Below are positions 17,499 through 26,195 of a stretch of 64,000 nt of DNA, in pieces. Within the stretch, counting starts at the first letter, position 1. Each line of letters begins with the position of its first letter. Source of the DNA: Pseudomonas sp. TH41 (GTDB lineage: Bacteria; Pseudomonadota; Gammaproteobacteria; Pseudomonadales; Pseudomonadaceae); the NCBI RefSeq assembly GCF_016650695.1, contig NZ_JAEKFH010000005.1, positions 868,001-932,000 of the forward strand. Reading direction: 5' to 3'. The notes beneath the pieces were generated by a model that saw only the letters and a program-made list of their open reading frames with translations, was not told where the DNA came from and ran no database searches. The translations under genes were made by a program, and so were the position numbers.

Positions 17499-19079
17499 TT
17501 AGATTTTGTTGAACAGACCCAGTTGAGTGATTTTGCTGAACGCCAGTTGCGAAGCCTGCAACATCGTCTGCTGCAAGGTCAGACGTGTCATCACCTCTGC
17601 CGGATCGGAATCGCGAATCGACGCCTGGGTCTGGGTGTTGGCCAGCGACAGGCCCTGGTTGGTATCGTTTTGGGTATCGAGGGCAGACCCACGCGCACCC
17701 ACCGAACTCAGGGCACTGGATAACTGGTCAGTACCACTTGCCAGGTTGGCGATGCCCGAGCCCACTGCCGCTTGCAGCTTTTGCATCGCGATCGCATTGC
17801 CATTGGTTGGCGTGCTCAGTGCGGTTTTCAATTGGCTCACGGTATCCAGAATGCTCTGGGTTTCATGTGAGTCGACGGCAACGTTGAACTGATCGCCGGC
17901 ACTCGGACCTGGCGTCGGCGCGGGACCGCTCGCCACGGTGAAGGTCACACCGGACGCGGTGCCAACGCCAGCCACTACCGTGCCACTGGACACAGGCTTG
18001 CTGTCGGCGGTCAGAGGCGCCGCATACAGATCAAAGTTAGTGGCATCCTTGAACTTGACGATGGCCGAACTGCTCGGAAAACTGGCGTGATAATCGGTAG
18101 CGTTGGTGATACTGCTGCCCGTTATTTGTGCCGAGCTCGGATTGCCAGGGCTGCGGGTCGTGGTGAACGTATCAGGCTTGGATTCCAGCGTAAAAACGTT
18201 AGGCAGCGTGGCCGCCGGACTGTCCGCAGCGCTCAGATTGATGTTAAGACTCAGCTCTACGCCGCGAAAACTGACGGCTTGGCCAGCCGTGGTGGTCGGA
18301 TCGAACGTTCCGCCCTGACTGGCTTCTGCCGTTACGTCGTTACCGGCCGAGTCAGTGATTTTCAGCTGGGTACCACTGGCGAACGCCACCGTGTAAGGCT
18401 CGCCGCTGCGGAACTTGCTGTTGTAGGTGATGTTCGACGAAACCTGGCCATTGGAAAGCGTTACCTTCCCGTTATCCGGCGACGGAGCCGTCATGGTGAC
18501 CTGACTGCGACTGGTGTTGACTGCCTGCTCGAACGCTTCCCAACCGGTGCTGTTAGTGGCCATCGACATGGTGTCGCCAACGGCAAGATTCAGCGTCGTC
18601 TGATCGCCGTTGTAGCTGTAGGTGCCGTCGCTGTTACGCGAGAACGGAGCGGTATCACCCTTGGAGCCGGCGAAAATGTACTTGCCGTTTTCATCCTTGG
18701 TATTCATCAGGCTCAGCAGCTGATCTTCAATCTGGCCGAGTTCGGACGCATTCGCCTGACGGTCAGCGTCGCTGTAACCGGTGTTACCGACACCGATTGC
18801 CAGCTCCTTGGCGCGCTGCAAGACGCTGGTGATGCTGGTCATGACCGACTCGGTCTGACCCAGCGTCGCCTTGATCGTGTTGGAATTGGCCGCGTACTGA
18901 TCAAGCATCGAAGCCTGCTGACCCAATTGCAGCAGACGCGAAGCCCCTACCGGATCATCGGCGGCGGTGTTGACGCGAACCAGACTGCTCGCCTCTTCGC
19001 TGGTCTTGACGGCGTTGGCGAAGTTCTTCTGATAGTTCGCCGCAGTGGACTCGTAAAACTGGCCGGTGGAAATGCGCAT
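17499..19079 (-). CDS. flgL: FlgL, hook-filament junction protein (HAP3)
   Basis: FlgL caps the junction between FlgK and the flagellin filament and is exported by the flagellar type III system. The flagellin-like N-terminal helix (MRISTGQFYESTAANYQKN) and the C-terminal helix (MTRLTLQQTMLQASQLAFSKITQLGLFN) are both present, so the gene is complete. At 526 residues it is much longer than the enterobacterial protein (about 317). The extra length is a Thr/Ser/Gly-rich surface domain at roughly residues 170-430, as in other fluorescens-group FlgL. It is the last gene of the flg operon. Confidence 0.94.
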   Translation of the reverse strand: MRISTGQFYESTAANYQKNFANAVKTSEEASSLVRVNTAADDPVGASRLLQLGQQASMLDQYAANSNTIKATLGQTESVMTSITSVLQRAKELAIGVGNTGYSDADRQANASELGQIEDQLLSLMNTKDENGKYIFAGSKGDTAPFSRNSDGTYSYNGDQTTLNLAVGDTMSMATNSTGWEAFEQAVNTSRSQVTMTAPSPDNGKVTLSNGQVSSNITYNSKFRSGEPYTVAFASGTQLKITDSAGNDVTAEASQGGTFDPTTTAGQAVSFRGVELSLNINLSAADSPAATLPNVFTLESKPDTFTTTRSPGNPSSAQITGSSITNATDYHASFPSSSAIVKFKDATNFDLYAAPLTADSKPVSSGTVVAGVGTASGVTFTVASGPAPTPGPSAGDQFNVAVDSHETQSILDTVSQLKTALSTPTNGNAIAMQKLQAAVGSGIANLASGTDQLSSALSSVGARGSALDTQNDTNQGLSLANTQTQASIRDSDPAEVMTRLTLQQTMLQASQLAFSKITQLGLFNKI

Positions 19080-19092
19080 GGGCTACGACTCC

Positions 19093-21153
19093 TTAGAGAC
19101 TGTTGATCAGTGTGCTGAAAATTTCCTGCGCAGCCTTGATGATCTGCGAAGAGGCGGTGTAGTACTGCTGATATTTGACCAGGTTGCCGGTTTCCTCATC
19201 GAGGTCAACGCCCGACACCGAGTCGCGCGCACTCTTGGCGTTCGCCAGGATGGCGGTGGTCGCGGCACTGTCGAGGTTGCCTTGCGCAGCTTTGGAGCCC
19301 ACGCCCTCGACCAGTTTGCCGTAGGCGTCGGCCAGGGAAATGCCGTTGCTGGCCGAGCCGGTGTCGACGGTTTGTGCCGTCTGCAAACCTGCCAGAACGG
19401 TACCGTTGCGGTTGTCCAACGTGCCCGGCTGGCTAAGCGTGACGTTGATCCCGGTGCCTTTGCCAGGCGAACCTGCCACAGTCATGTCAAAGCTGACGGT
19501 GCGTTGAACAACGGGCGGACCCGGATCATTGATCGGCGCCCCGGTGGAATCCTTGAGCGGAACACTCAGGCTCAGGGTGTTGTTTTCACCAGGCTTGATC
19601 GTGCCGTTGCTGATCTCGGCACCATTGGCGTCGAGCAACTGGTAAGTCTGGCTGGTGCCGTCGGTCGACGTGTCACCGAACACCACTTTGACCGGCATGG
19701 AATTCTTGATGCCGTTCTGGATAGCGGTCGTCGTTGCGGTGTCGTAGATGTCGAACTGCGTCGTCATGGTCGGCTGACCACTGGACGGAATCGTCAACGA
19801 ACCGGTGGCACCTGGCGCAATCGCCGCCCCCAATGGCGCCGCGATCGCCAGGCGCTTGGAGTCGGTCATCTCGGTCTTGATGCTGCCCGATGCATTGCGA
19901 GTCGGGGTGATCTTGAACGTATCGCCAGTGGCACCGCCGCCAGTGAACTTCAACGAGAAGCCGTCGATGACCGGCGGTGTCGTGGCCAGCGTACTGAAGC
20001 TGCCCATTGAAGTATTGTCGGGCAAGCGCTGCACGGTGTAGTCAGTGGGCCCGGTGAACGTCACCTTGTAATCGTTGATGGTCAGCTTGCCGGAGTCCGC
20101 GATGTTCACATCGAAGTTGCCGCCGCCGGTGTTGCCGCCGGACGCGATACTGCGCTGAGCGACCTGGGCCGCGCTATTGATGCTGCTGAACAGGTTCGAA
20201 CCAAAATCACCGTTCTTGTCGATGCCCTGGGACTGGATGCTGTTCATCTGATCGGTGACGACCAGGGCCACACGACCCAGTTCGTTCATGGCCGGATCCA
20301 GCACGGTGCTGCGATAACGCAGCAGGCCACCGATTTCGCCGCCGGTCATGATCGAGGTGATATCGATAGTGCTTGAACCACGATTGAGTTGCAGCGATAA
20401 ACGTCCCGGATCGTCTGTGCCCGGGACCGCTTCAAGCTTGTTCACCGTATTGCCCATCACCAACGGCTGACCGCTGCCCAGATAGATGTCGATGTTGCCA
20501 TCGCGTTCAACCGTTTGGGCGCCGGTGAGGCTAGAGAGCTGGCGAATCGTTTCGTTGCGGGAGTCGAGCAGATCGTTCGGCGAGCCGCCGGAACTGGAGA
20601 CTTCAGAAATTTTCTGGTTCAACTGCGCCACGGTAGCGGCCAGTTTGTTGACCTGATCGGCCATGCTCGTCAGGTTGCCGTTGATGTTGGTGTTCTGCGA
20701 ATTCAACTGCGTGGAGATCGAGTTGAAGCGGCTGCTCAAGGCCTGGGCATCGCTGAGCAGCAACTGGCGAGAGGCGTCGTCGCCCGGCTTGGCGTTGACG
20801 TTCTGGACCGAGGCGAAAAACTTGACCAGTGCGCCGTTCATGCCGGTGCCGCTGTCCGAAAGCAAGGAATCGAGTGGGGTGACCTGGCCCTGATACGCCG
20901 CCGCATCGCTATTGAGCGACGTGGTGGTCTGCAATTGTGCATCGAGGTAGCTGTTGTACACCCGACGAACATCGGCCAGGGTCGTGCCGGTGCCGATGTA
21001 GACATTGCCGAACTGCTGCGAAGCCTTGGTGCCCTGCACGGTCTGCTGACGCGAATAACCAGCGGTATCGACGTTGGCGATGTTGTTACCCGTAGTCATC
21101 AACGACGATTGGCTGGATGACAGCCCCGACATCCCGATATTGAGCAAACTCAT
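19093..21153 (-). CDS. flgK: FlgK, hook-associated protein 1
   Basis: FlgK is the hook-proximal junction protein between hook and filament, secreted by the flagellar export apparatus. The N-terminus (MSLLNIGMSGLSSSQSSLMTT) with GNNIANVDTAGYSRQQ near residue 27 is the flagellar rod/hook signature. The C-terminus (GVDLDEETGNLVKYQQYYTASSQIIKAAQEIF) is the matching domain. At 686 residues it is longer than the enteric protein, with a variable Gly/Thr-rich middle. It lies 13 bases upstream of flgL and 23 bases downstream of flgJ. Confidence 0.95.
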   Translation of the reverse strand: MSLLNIGMSGLSSSQSSLMTTGNNIANVDTAGYSRQQTVQGTKASQQFGNVYIGTGTTLADVRRVYNSYLDAQLQTTTSLNSDAAAYQGQVTPLDSLLSDSGTGMNGALVKFFASVQNVNAKPGDDASRQLLLSDAQALSSRFNSISTQLNSQNTNINGNLTSMADQVNKLAATVAQLNQKISEVSSSGGSPNDLLDSRNETIRQLSSLTGAQTVERDGNIDIYLGSGQPLVMGNTVNKLEAVPGTDDPGRLSLQLNRGSSTIDITSIMTGGEIGGLLRYRSTVLDPAMNELGRVALVVTDQMNSIQSQGIDKNGDFGSNLFSSINSAAQVAQRSIASGGNTGGGNFDVNIADSGKLTINDYKVTFTGPTDYTVQRLPDNTSMGSFSTLATTPPVIDGFSLKFTGGGATGDTFKITPTRNASGSIKTEMTDSKRLAIAAPLGAAIAPGATGSLTIPSSGQPTMTTQFDIYDTATTTAIQNGIKNSMPVKVVFGDTSTDGTSQTYQLLDANGAEISNGTIKPGENNTLSLSVPLKDSTGAPINDPGPPVVQRTVSFDMTVAGSPGKGTGINVTLSQPGTLDNRNGTVLAGLQTAQTVDTGSASNGISLADAYGKLVEGVGSKAAQGNLDSAATTAILANAKSARDSVSGVDLDEETGNLVKYQQYYTASSQIIKAAQEIFSTLINSL

Positions 21154-21176
21154 GGTTCAGACCTTATACCTTGTGC

Positions 21177-22463
21177 CTATAAAGGCGTGGTGGAAACGCC
21201 CGCCGCAGCGTAGTTCTGGTAACTCGTCATCTGCTTGGCTATCTGCGAAATCTTGCTTGCGTAGTCCGGGTCGGTTGCGTAACCGGCCTTTTGCAACTCG
21301 CGCACAAACTGTTCTGGGTTATCGGCCGACTTCACAACATCTTGATAGCGATTGTTGGTTTGCAGCAACGTCACAAGGTCATGGAAGCTGTCCTTGTACG
21401 AGTCATAGGAACGGAACTCAGCCGTCTCCTTGACCATCTCGCCATTCCTGAATTCGCTGGTAATCGCCCGCGCCGAATCGCCCTTCCAACTGCTGCCGGC
21501 CTTGATGCCGAACAGGTTGTGACTGCTACTGCCATCCTGGGCACGCATGACCGATTTACCCCAACCGGTTTCCAGGGCGGCCTGAGCCACCAGGTAACGC
21601 GGATCGACACCGATACGATCGGCGGCTTCTTTGGCCATTGGCAGCATGGTGTTGACGAATTCGTCGGCGGAGCTGAAGGCTTTCTTCGCCGGCGCCAGGG
21701 GAATTTGCGCCATGGCACGGCCGTAAACCTGAAGGCGACCGCTGGATGGCGCATCCACTTTGGTCAGCCAATCGCCGTTGTACAGAGGCCCCGAACCGGT
21801 GGTCGTGGCGCGCTCTGCCAATTGAGTTTTGTTGACTGTCGCAGGGGCGGTCGCGGCGGACGGCACCAGGCCCGCGAGCAACCGGTCGGCCAGTTTCGGC
21901 GGCAACGCCAGACGCCGCTGATTGATCAGCGCCATGTCATTGCGATGTGCACCCTCACCCGCCGCTTGCGGGGTACGGACCGAGCGCGACGCCCACAACG
22001 GACGCTCGCCATTAAGGCGCGACAATGGCCCGCCGGTGGCGGTCGTACCGGCGGCAATCGGCGTTTCCACGGCGGCTTTCGCAGCCGCTTGTTTGGCCGC
22101 CGACGCGGCCGCCGCTTCGCCGGAAGCCAGTGGCTTGTTCTTCGACATCTGGCGCATTAGCACGTCCGCCAGGCCGATACCACCGCCCTCACGGGACATG
22201 GAAACGGCCAACTGCTGGTCGTACATTTCCTGGTATTGCTTGGCGGCCGGCGTGTTGAGCGGATTGTCCTGACCCAGCGCCTCGGTGGCCGAGCGCATGG
22301 ACTTGAGCATTTCACCGAGGAACAGCGACTCGAATTCCTGCGCCACCTTGCGCATGTTGCCGTCACTGTCCTTGTCGCCGACCTTGAGCTGGTTCAGACG
22401 ATTAAGGTCCGAATAGGAACCCGAGTCGCTACTACTGACCACACCGCTCTTGCGCATGTCCAT
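21177..22463 (-). CDS. flgJ: FlgJ, rod cap and peptidoglycan hydrolase
   Basis: FlgJ scaffolds rod assembly and cuts a hole in peptidoglycan for the rod. It is 428 residues long. Residues about 25-110 are the rod-binding domain (VAQEFESLFLGEMLKSMRSATEAL). An Ala-rich linker follows at about 110-260. Residues about 270-415 are the glucosaminidase domain (YLVAQAALETGWGKSVM, with the catalytic Glu, and NLFGIKAG). It is longer than the E. coli protein (313) because of the linker, as in other pseudomonads. Confidence 0.95.
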   Translation of the reverse strand: MDMRKSGVVSSSDSGSYSDLNRLNQLKVGDKDSDGNMRKVAQEFESLFLGEMLKSMRSATEALGQDNPLNTPAAKQYQEMYDQQLAVSMSREGGGIGLADVLMRQMSKNKPLASGEAAAASAAKQAAAKAAVETPIAAGTTATGGPLSRLNGERPLWASRSVRTPQAAGEGAHRNDMALINQRRLALPPKLADRLLAGLVPSAATAPATVNKTQLAERATTTGSGPLYNGDWLTKVDAPSSGRLQVYGRAMAQIPLAPAKKAFSSADEFVNTMLPMAKEAADRIGVDPRYLVAQAALETGWGKSVMRAQDGSSSHNLFGIKAGSSWKGDSARAITSEFRNGEMVKETAEFRSYDSYKDSFHDLVTLLQTNNRYQDVVKSADNPEQFVRELQKAGYATDPDYASKISQIAKQMTSYQNYAAAGVSTTPL

Positions 22464-22474
22464 GGTCGCCGTCC

Positions 22475-23590
22475 TCAGATCACAATCAGGTCGGCTTGCA
22501 ATGCGCCGGCCTGTTTCAGCGCTTCGAGGATGGCCATCAAGTCACCCGGTGCCGCGCCGACCTGGTTCACCGCACGCACGATTTCGTCGAGGGTGGTCCC
22601 GGGGCCGAACTTGAACATCGGCTTGGCTTCTTGCTGAGCGTTGACTCGCGAGCGCGGCACGACCGCCGTCTGACCATTGGACAGAGGGCCGGGCTGGCTG
22701 ACGATCGGGTCTTCGGTGATCGTTACGGTCAGGCTGCCGTGGGTCACGGCGGCCGGGGAAACCTTGACGTTCTGGCCAATCACGATGGTGCCGGTGCGGG
22801 AGTTGATGATGACTTTCGCCACCGCCTGACCCGGATCGACTTCGAGGTTCTCCAGGATCGACAGGTAGTCGACCCGCTGGCTTGGATCAAGCGGCGCGCT
22901 GACGCGAATCGAACCGCCGTCGATGGCCTGGGCAACGCCAGGGCCGAGCATGTCGTTGATCTTGTCGACGATACGCTTGGCGGTGGTGAAGTCCGAACGG
23001 TTGAGGTTCAGGGTCAGGCTGTTGCCCTGGTTGAAACCACTCGGCACCGCACGCTCCACCGATGCACCGCCCGGGATGCGACCGGCCGACGGAACGTTGA
23101 CGGTGATCTTCGAACCGTCGCGACCTTCAGCATCAAAACCGCCAACCACCAGGTTGCCCTGGGCGACCGCATAGACGTTGCCGTCGATACCTTTGAGCGG
23201 TGTCAGCAACAAGGTGCCGCCGCGCAGGCTCTTGGAGTTACCGATGGACGATACGGTGATGTCGATCTGCTGACCCGGTTTGGCGAACGCCGGCAAGTCG
23301 GCACTGATCGACACCGCCGCGACGTTCTTCAACTGCACGTTGCCCGAACCCGGCGGCACCTTGATGCCGAACTGCGAGAGCATGTTGTTGAAGGTTTGCA
23401 GGGTGAAGGGGGTCTGCGTCGTCTGGTCACCGGTGCCGTTAAGCCCGACCACCAGGCCATAACCGATCAATTGGTTGGACCGCACGCCGGAAATACTGGC
23501 GATGTCCTTCAGCCGCTCGGCTTGAACGTTGAAGGCCGCGGACAACAAAAGCGCGGCCACCATGAGGCTTCTGAAATTCAACGTAGCCAC
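22475..23590 (-). CDS. flgI: FlgI, flagellar P-ring protein
   Basis: FlgI forms the ring around the rod in the peptidoglycan layer. The 371-residue protein begins with a Sec signal peptide (about residues 1-24, ending FNVQA). The mature part opens RLKDIASISGVRSNQLIGYG, the FlgI signature. It closes with the family's typical C-terminus (GAAPGDLMAILEALKQAGALQ). Its start directly abuts the end of flgH (23591), and flgJ follows after 11 bases. Confidence 0.96.
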   Translation of the reverse strand: MATLNFRSLMVAALLLSAAFNVQAERLKDIASISGVRSNQLIGYGLVVGLNGTGDQTTQTPFTLQTFNNMLSQFGIKVPPGSGNVQLKNVAAVSISADLPAFAKPGQQIDITVSSIGNSKSLRGGTLLLTPLKGIDGNVYAVAQGNLVVGGFDAEGRDGSKITVNVPSAGRIPGGASVERAVPSGFNQGNSLTLNLNRSDFTTAKRIVDKINDMLGPGVAQAIDGGSIRVSAPLDPSQRVDYLSILENLEVDPGQAVAKVIINSRTGTIVIGQNVKVSPAAVTHGSLTVTITEDPIVSQPGPLSNGQTAVVPRSRVNAQQEAKPMFKFGPGTTLDEIVRAVNQVGAAPGDLMAILEALKQAGALQADLIVI

Positions 23591-24286
23591 CTAGAAAGGG
23601 AACAGCGGGCTGAGGAAGAAACGGTCGAACCAGCCTGGCTGACTCGCATCGGCAAACGATCCGGTGCCCGAATAGGTGATGCGTGCATCGGCAATGCGCG
23701 TCGACGAAACCGTGTTATCGGTGGCGATGTCGTCGGCCCGAACCAGGCCGGCAATCCGCACCAGTTCGTCACCGGTGTTGAGCGTCATCCACTTCTCGCC
23801 GCGCACGGCAATGATGCCGTTGGGCAACACGTCGGCGACGGTCACGGTGATCGAGCCGACGAGGCTGTTGCCCTGTCCGGCCTTGCTGTCGCCCTTGGTC
23901 GCGCGGTCGCCGCTGTAGGCGGCATCCAGACTCAGGTCACCGCTGCCGAACGGGTTATTCGTGTTGGGCGTACTGCCGAACAACGAGGTCAGGCCAATGC
24001 TGGTCTTGCTGGTCTTGCCGATCTGGGAGTTGGCATTCTTGCTGGCCTGGGTCTTCTCGTTCAGGGTGATGGTAATGATGTCACCGACCCGGAACGCCTT
24101 GCGGTCGCCATACAGGTTTTGTTCAAAACCGGCCTGGTAGATCGAACCATTGTTCGCGGCAGCCGGCAACGGCGTACGCGGCAATACCGGGGCGTAGTAA
24201 GGGTCATTGGGCTTCGGCGTCGAAGGGACGCAGCCCGCGAGCACGGTGATCCCACTCAGTGCCAGAACAGATACAAAGCGATTCAT
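23591..24286 (-). CDS. flgH: FlgH, flagellar L-ring lipoprotein
   Basis: FlgH is the outer-membrane ring of the basal body. It is 231 residues with a lipoprotein signal peptide. The lipobox is LAGC with the modified Cys19. The conserved FRVGDIITITLNEKTQASKNA segment and the C-terminal RIAGLVRADDIATDNTVSSTRIADARITY are typical of the family. It is positioned between flgG and flgI in the usual order. Confidence 0.96.
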   Translation of the reverse strand: MNRFVSVLALSGITVLAGCVPSTPKPNDPYYAPVLPRTPLPAAANNGSIYQAGFEQNLYGDRKAFRVGDIITITLNEKTQASKNANSQIGKTSKTSIGLTSLFGSTPNTNNPFGSGDLSLDAAYSGDRATKGDSKAGQGNSLVGSITVTVADVLPNGIIAVRGEKWMTLNTGDELVRIAGLVRADDIATDNTVSSTRIADARITYSGTGSFADASQPGWFDRFFLSPLFPF

Positions 24287-24338
24287 GACCCTACCTCACG
24301 GTGTTGCAGGCAGCCTCATGGCCGCCTCATAGACTTGA

Positions 24339-25124
24339 TTACAGATTCTGCGTTACGAACGAGAGCATCTGGTCGGCGGTGGAGATCACCTTGGAGTTCA
24401 TCTCGTAAGCGCGCTGAGTGGTGATCATGTTGACCATCTCCTCAACGGTGCTGACGTTCGAGGTTTCCAGGGTGTTCTGCAGCGTGGTACCGAAACCGGC
24501 GAGGCCTGGCGTACCGACTTGCGGCGCGCCGCTGGCTGCGGTTTCCAGGAACAGGTTGTTGCCCACCGCTTGCAGGCCGGCCGGGTTGATGAAGTCGGCG
24601 GTTTGCAAGTTGCCGATCACCTGCGATGCCGGGTTGCCGGCAACGGTAATGGACACGGTGCCATCGCGACCGACCGTAAAGGTCTGGGCATCGTTGGGGA
24701 TGACAATGGCCGGTTCCAGGGCGAAGCCGCTGGCGTTCACGATCTGGCCGGTGGAGTCCAGGTGAAACGTACCGTCACGGGTGTACGCCGTGGTGCCGTC
24801 CGGCTGCAGAATCTGGAAGAAACCGCGACCGTCTACTGCCAGGTCGAGCGGCTGTTCAGTGGTTTGCAGGCTACCGGCGGTGAAATTCTTCTGGGTGCCG
24901 ACAATGCGCACACCGGTACCCAGTTGCAGACCCGACGGCAGTTCACTGTCCTGGGTCGATTGGGCGCCGGGCTGGCGTTTGATCTGGTAGAGCAAGTCCT
25001 GGAACTCGGCACGGTCACGTTTGAAACCCGTGGTCGACACGTTCGCCAGGTTGTTGGAAATGGTCGTCAGGTTGGTGTCCTGGGCGGACAGACCTGTTTT
25101 GGCAACCCATAGAGCCGGAAGCAT
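24339..25124 (-). CDS. flgG: FlgG, distal rod protein
   Basis: FlgG builds the distal rod. It is 261 residues, the normal length. The N-terminus has SAQDTNLTTISNNLANVSTTGFKRDRAEF, the rod/hook family signature, and the C-terminus has TSNVSTVEEMVNMITTQRAYEMNSKVI. It lies 45 bases downstream of flgF and 52 bases upstream of flgH. Confidence 0.96.
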   Translation of the reverse strand: MLPALWVAKTGLSAQDTNLTTISNNLANVSTTGFKRDRAEFQDLLYQIKRQPGAQSTQDSELPSGLQLGTGVRIVGTQKNFTAGSLQTTEQPLDLAVDGRGFFQILQPDGTTAYTRDGTFHLDSTGQIVNASGFALEPAIVIPNDAQTFTVGRDGTVSITVAGNPASQVIGNLQTADFINPAGLQAVGNNLFLETAASGAPQVGTPGLAGFGTTLQNTLETSNVSTVEEMVNMITTQRAYEMNSKVISTADQMLSFVTQNL

Positions 25125-25169
25125 TCGATTCTCCTCGTGCGCCTGTTTTACGGCGCGACGTTCTGATAA

Positions 25170-25910
25170 TTAGCTGATCTGCAAGACCCGAGCCATGGCC
25201 TGGTCATCGTCTTTGGCGGTGTTCATCATCTTGATGTGCAGTTCAAATTGCTTCGACAAGGCCAGCACCGAGGTCATTTCTTCCACGGCATTGACGTTGC
25301 TCGACTCGAGGAAACCGGAGATCAGTTTGACGCCGGAATCGGCTTGCGCCGGCTTGCCGTCCTTGGTGTGGATCGAGCCGTCCAGCCCCTTGGTCATGTT
25401 CTTGAAGTCTGGGTTGACCAGTTTGATACGGTCGACTTCGGCCATTACGCGAGGGCCTTCGCCCATCGCCCGAATGCTGACGGTGCCGTCCTCGCCCACT
25501 TCGATTTGCTGTTCGGGCGGCACGGCAATTGGCCCGCCATTGCCGATCACCGGCATTCCGTTGCCGGCACGCAGCACGCCCAGGGCGTCAACGTTAAGGC
25601 TGCCGGTGCGCACGTAGCTTTCGCCGCCGTCGGGGTTCTGCACCGCCATCCAGCCACTGCCTTGCACGGCGACATCGAGGTCGCGACCGGTTTGCACCAA
25701 TGCACCCGGGGAGAAGTCGGTGGCTGGACGTTCGGACATGGCATACGCACGCGCCGGAAAGCTGTCACCGAACACCGGCATCGAACGTGCCTGCTCCAGG
25801 TCTTTCTGGAAGCCGTTCGTGGAGATGTTCGCGAGGTTGTTGGCATGTGCCTTCTGCGCCAGTGCATTCTGGCTGGCGCCGGTCATTGCCACATAAAGGT
25901 ACTTGTCCAC
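25170..25910 (-). CDS. flgF: FlgF, proximal rod protein
   Basis: FlgF forms part of the proximal rod. I chose the GTG start at 25908-25910, which gives 246 residues beginning (M)DKYLYVAMTGASQNAL. It has AGGAAAG seven bases upstream. A longer reading frame up to 26012 adds 34 residues without family match and crosses the sigma-54 promoter. The rod signature HANNLANISTNGFQKDLEQ and the C-terminal SSNVNAVEEMTSVLALSKQFELH are intact. It is the first gene of the flgFGHIJKL operon. Confidence 0.95.
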   Translation of the reverse strand: MDKYLYVAMTGASQNALAQKAHANNLANISTNGFQKDLEQARSMPVFGDSFPARAYAMSERPATDFSPGALVQTGRDLDVAVQGSGWMAVQNPDGGESYVRTGSLNVDALGVLRAGNGMPVIGNGGPIAVPPEQQIEVGEDGTVSIRAMGEGPRVMAEVDRIKLVNPDFKNMTKGLDGSIHTKDGKPAQADSGVKLISGFLESSNVNAVEEMTSVLALSKQFELHIKMMNTAKDDDQAMARVLQIS

Positions 25911-25965
25911 ACTCTTTCCTCTGCATGCCGGACGTTTGCCGCCCACCGCTGTACTGCTGAGCCAT

Positions 25966-25983
25966 AAGCAATTTGCAGACCAA
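25966..25983 (-). promoter_or_regulatory. Sigma-54 (-24/-12) promoter of the flgF operon
   Basis: On the minus strand the sequence TTGGTCTGCAAATTGCTT has the invariant GG (25980-25981) and GC (25968-25969) with exactly ten bases between, plus the TTGC of the -12 box. The expected transcription start is near 25956, about 46 bases before the flgF GTG. RpoN with the flagellar activator FleR is known to drive this operon class in P. aeruginosa. Confidence 0.75.
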
Positions 25984-26126
25984 CTTTTTTCTGGCGGCGC
26001 GGGGCCCGGCAAACAAAGGACTTGCCGCGTTCAGGAGGGAATTGAGGATTGTGTCAAAGACGAAAAACCGGCGGTGTTATGCCGCTTGGTGGCAACAGAT
26101 CAAAGATCGTCCGAACGCGGCCCGAA

Positions 26127-26194
26127 CCTTCGGCAGCTCCTACAGGTGTACGCATTCCCCTGTAGGAGCTGCCGCAGGCTGCGATCTTTTGATC
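26127..26194. repeat. REP family A, one full and one degenerate unit
   Basis: A full unit reading GTAGGAGCTGCCGCAGGCTG begins at 26162. An inverted but decayed partner (CCTTCGGCAGCTCCTAC) lies at 26127-26143. The element fills the gap between phhR and flgF. This copy looks eroded in its left arm. Confidence 0.8.
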
Positions 26195-26195
26195 T

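Noticed and set aside
22496..24424. A 642-codon open frame on the plus strand, antisense to flgI and flgH
   Set aside because: It is the GC-rich shadow of two clearly conserved flagellar genes and has no family features or start signal.
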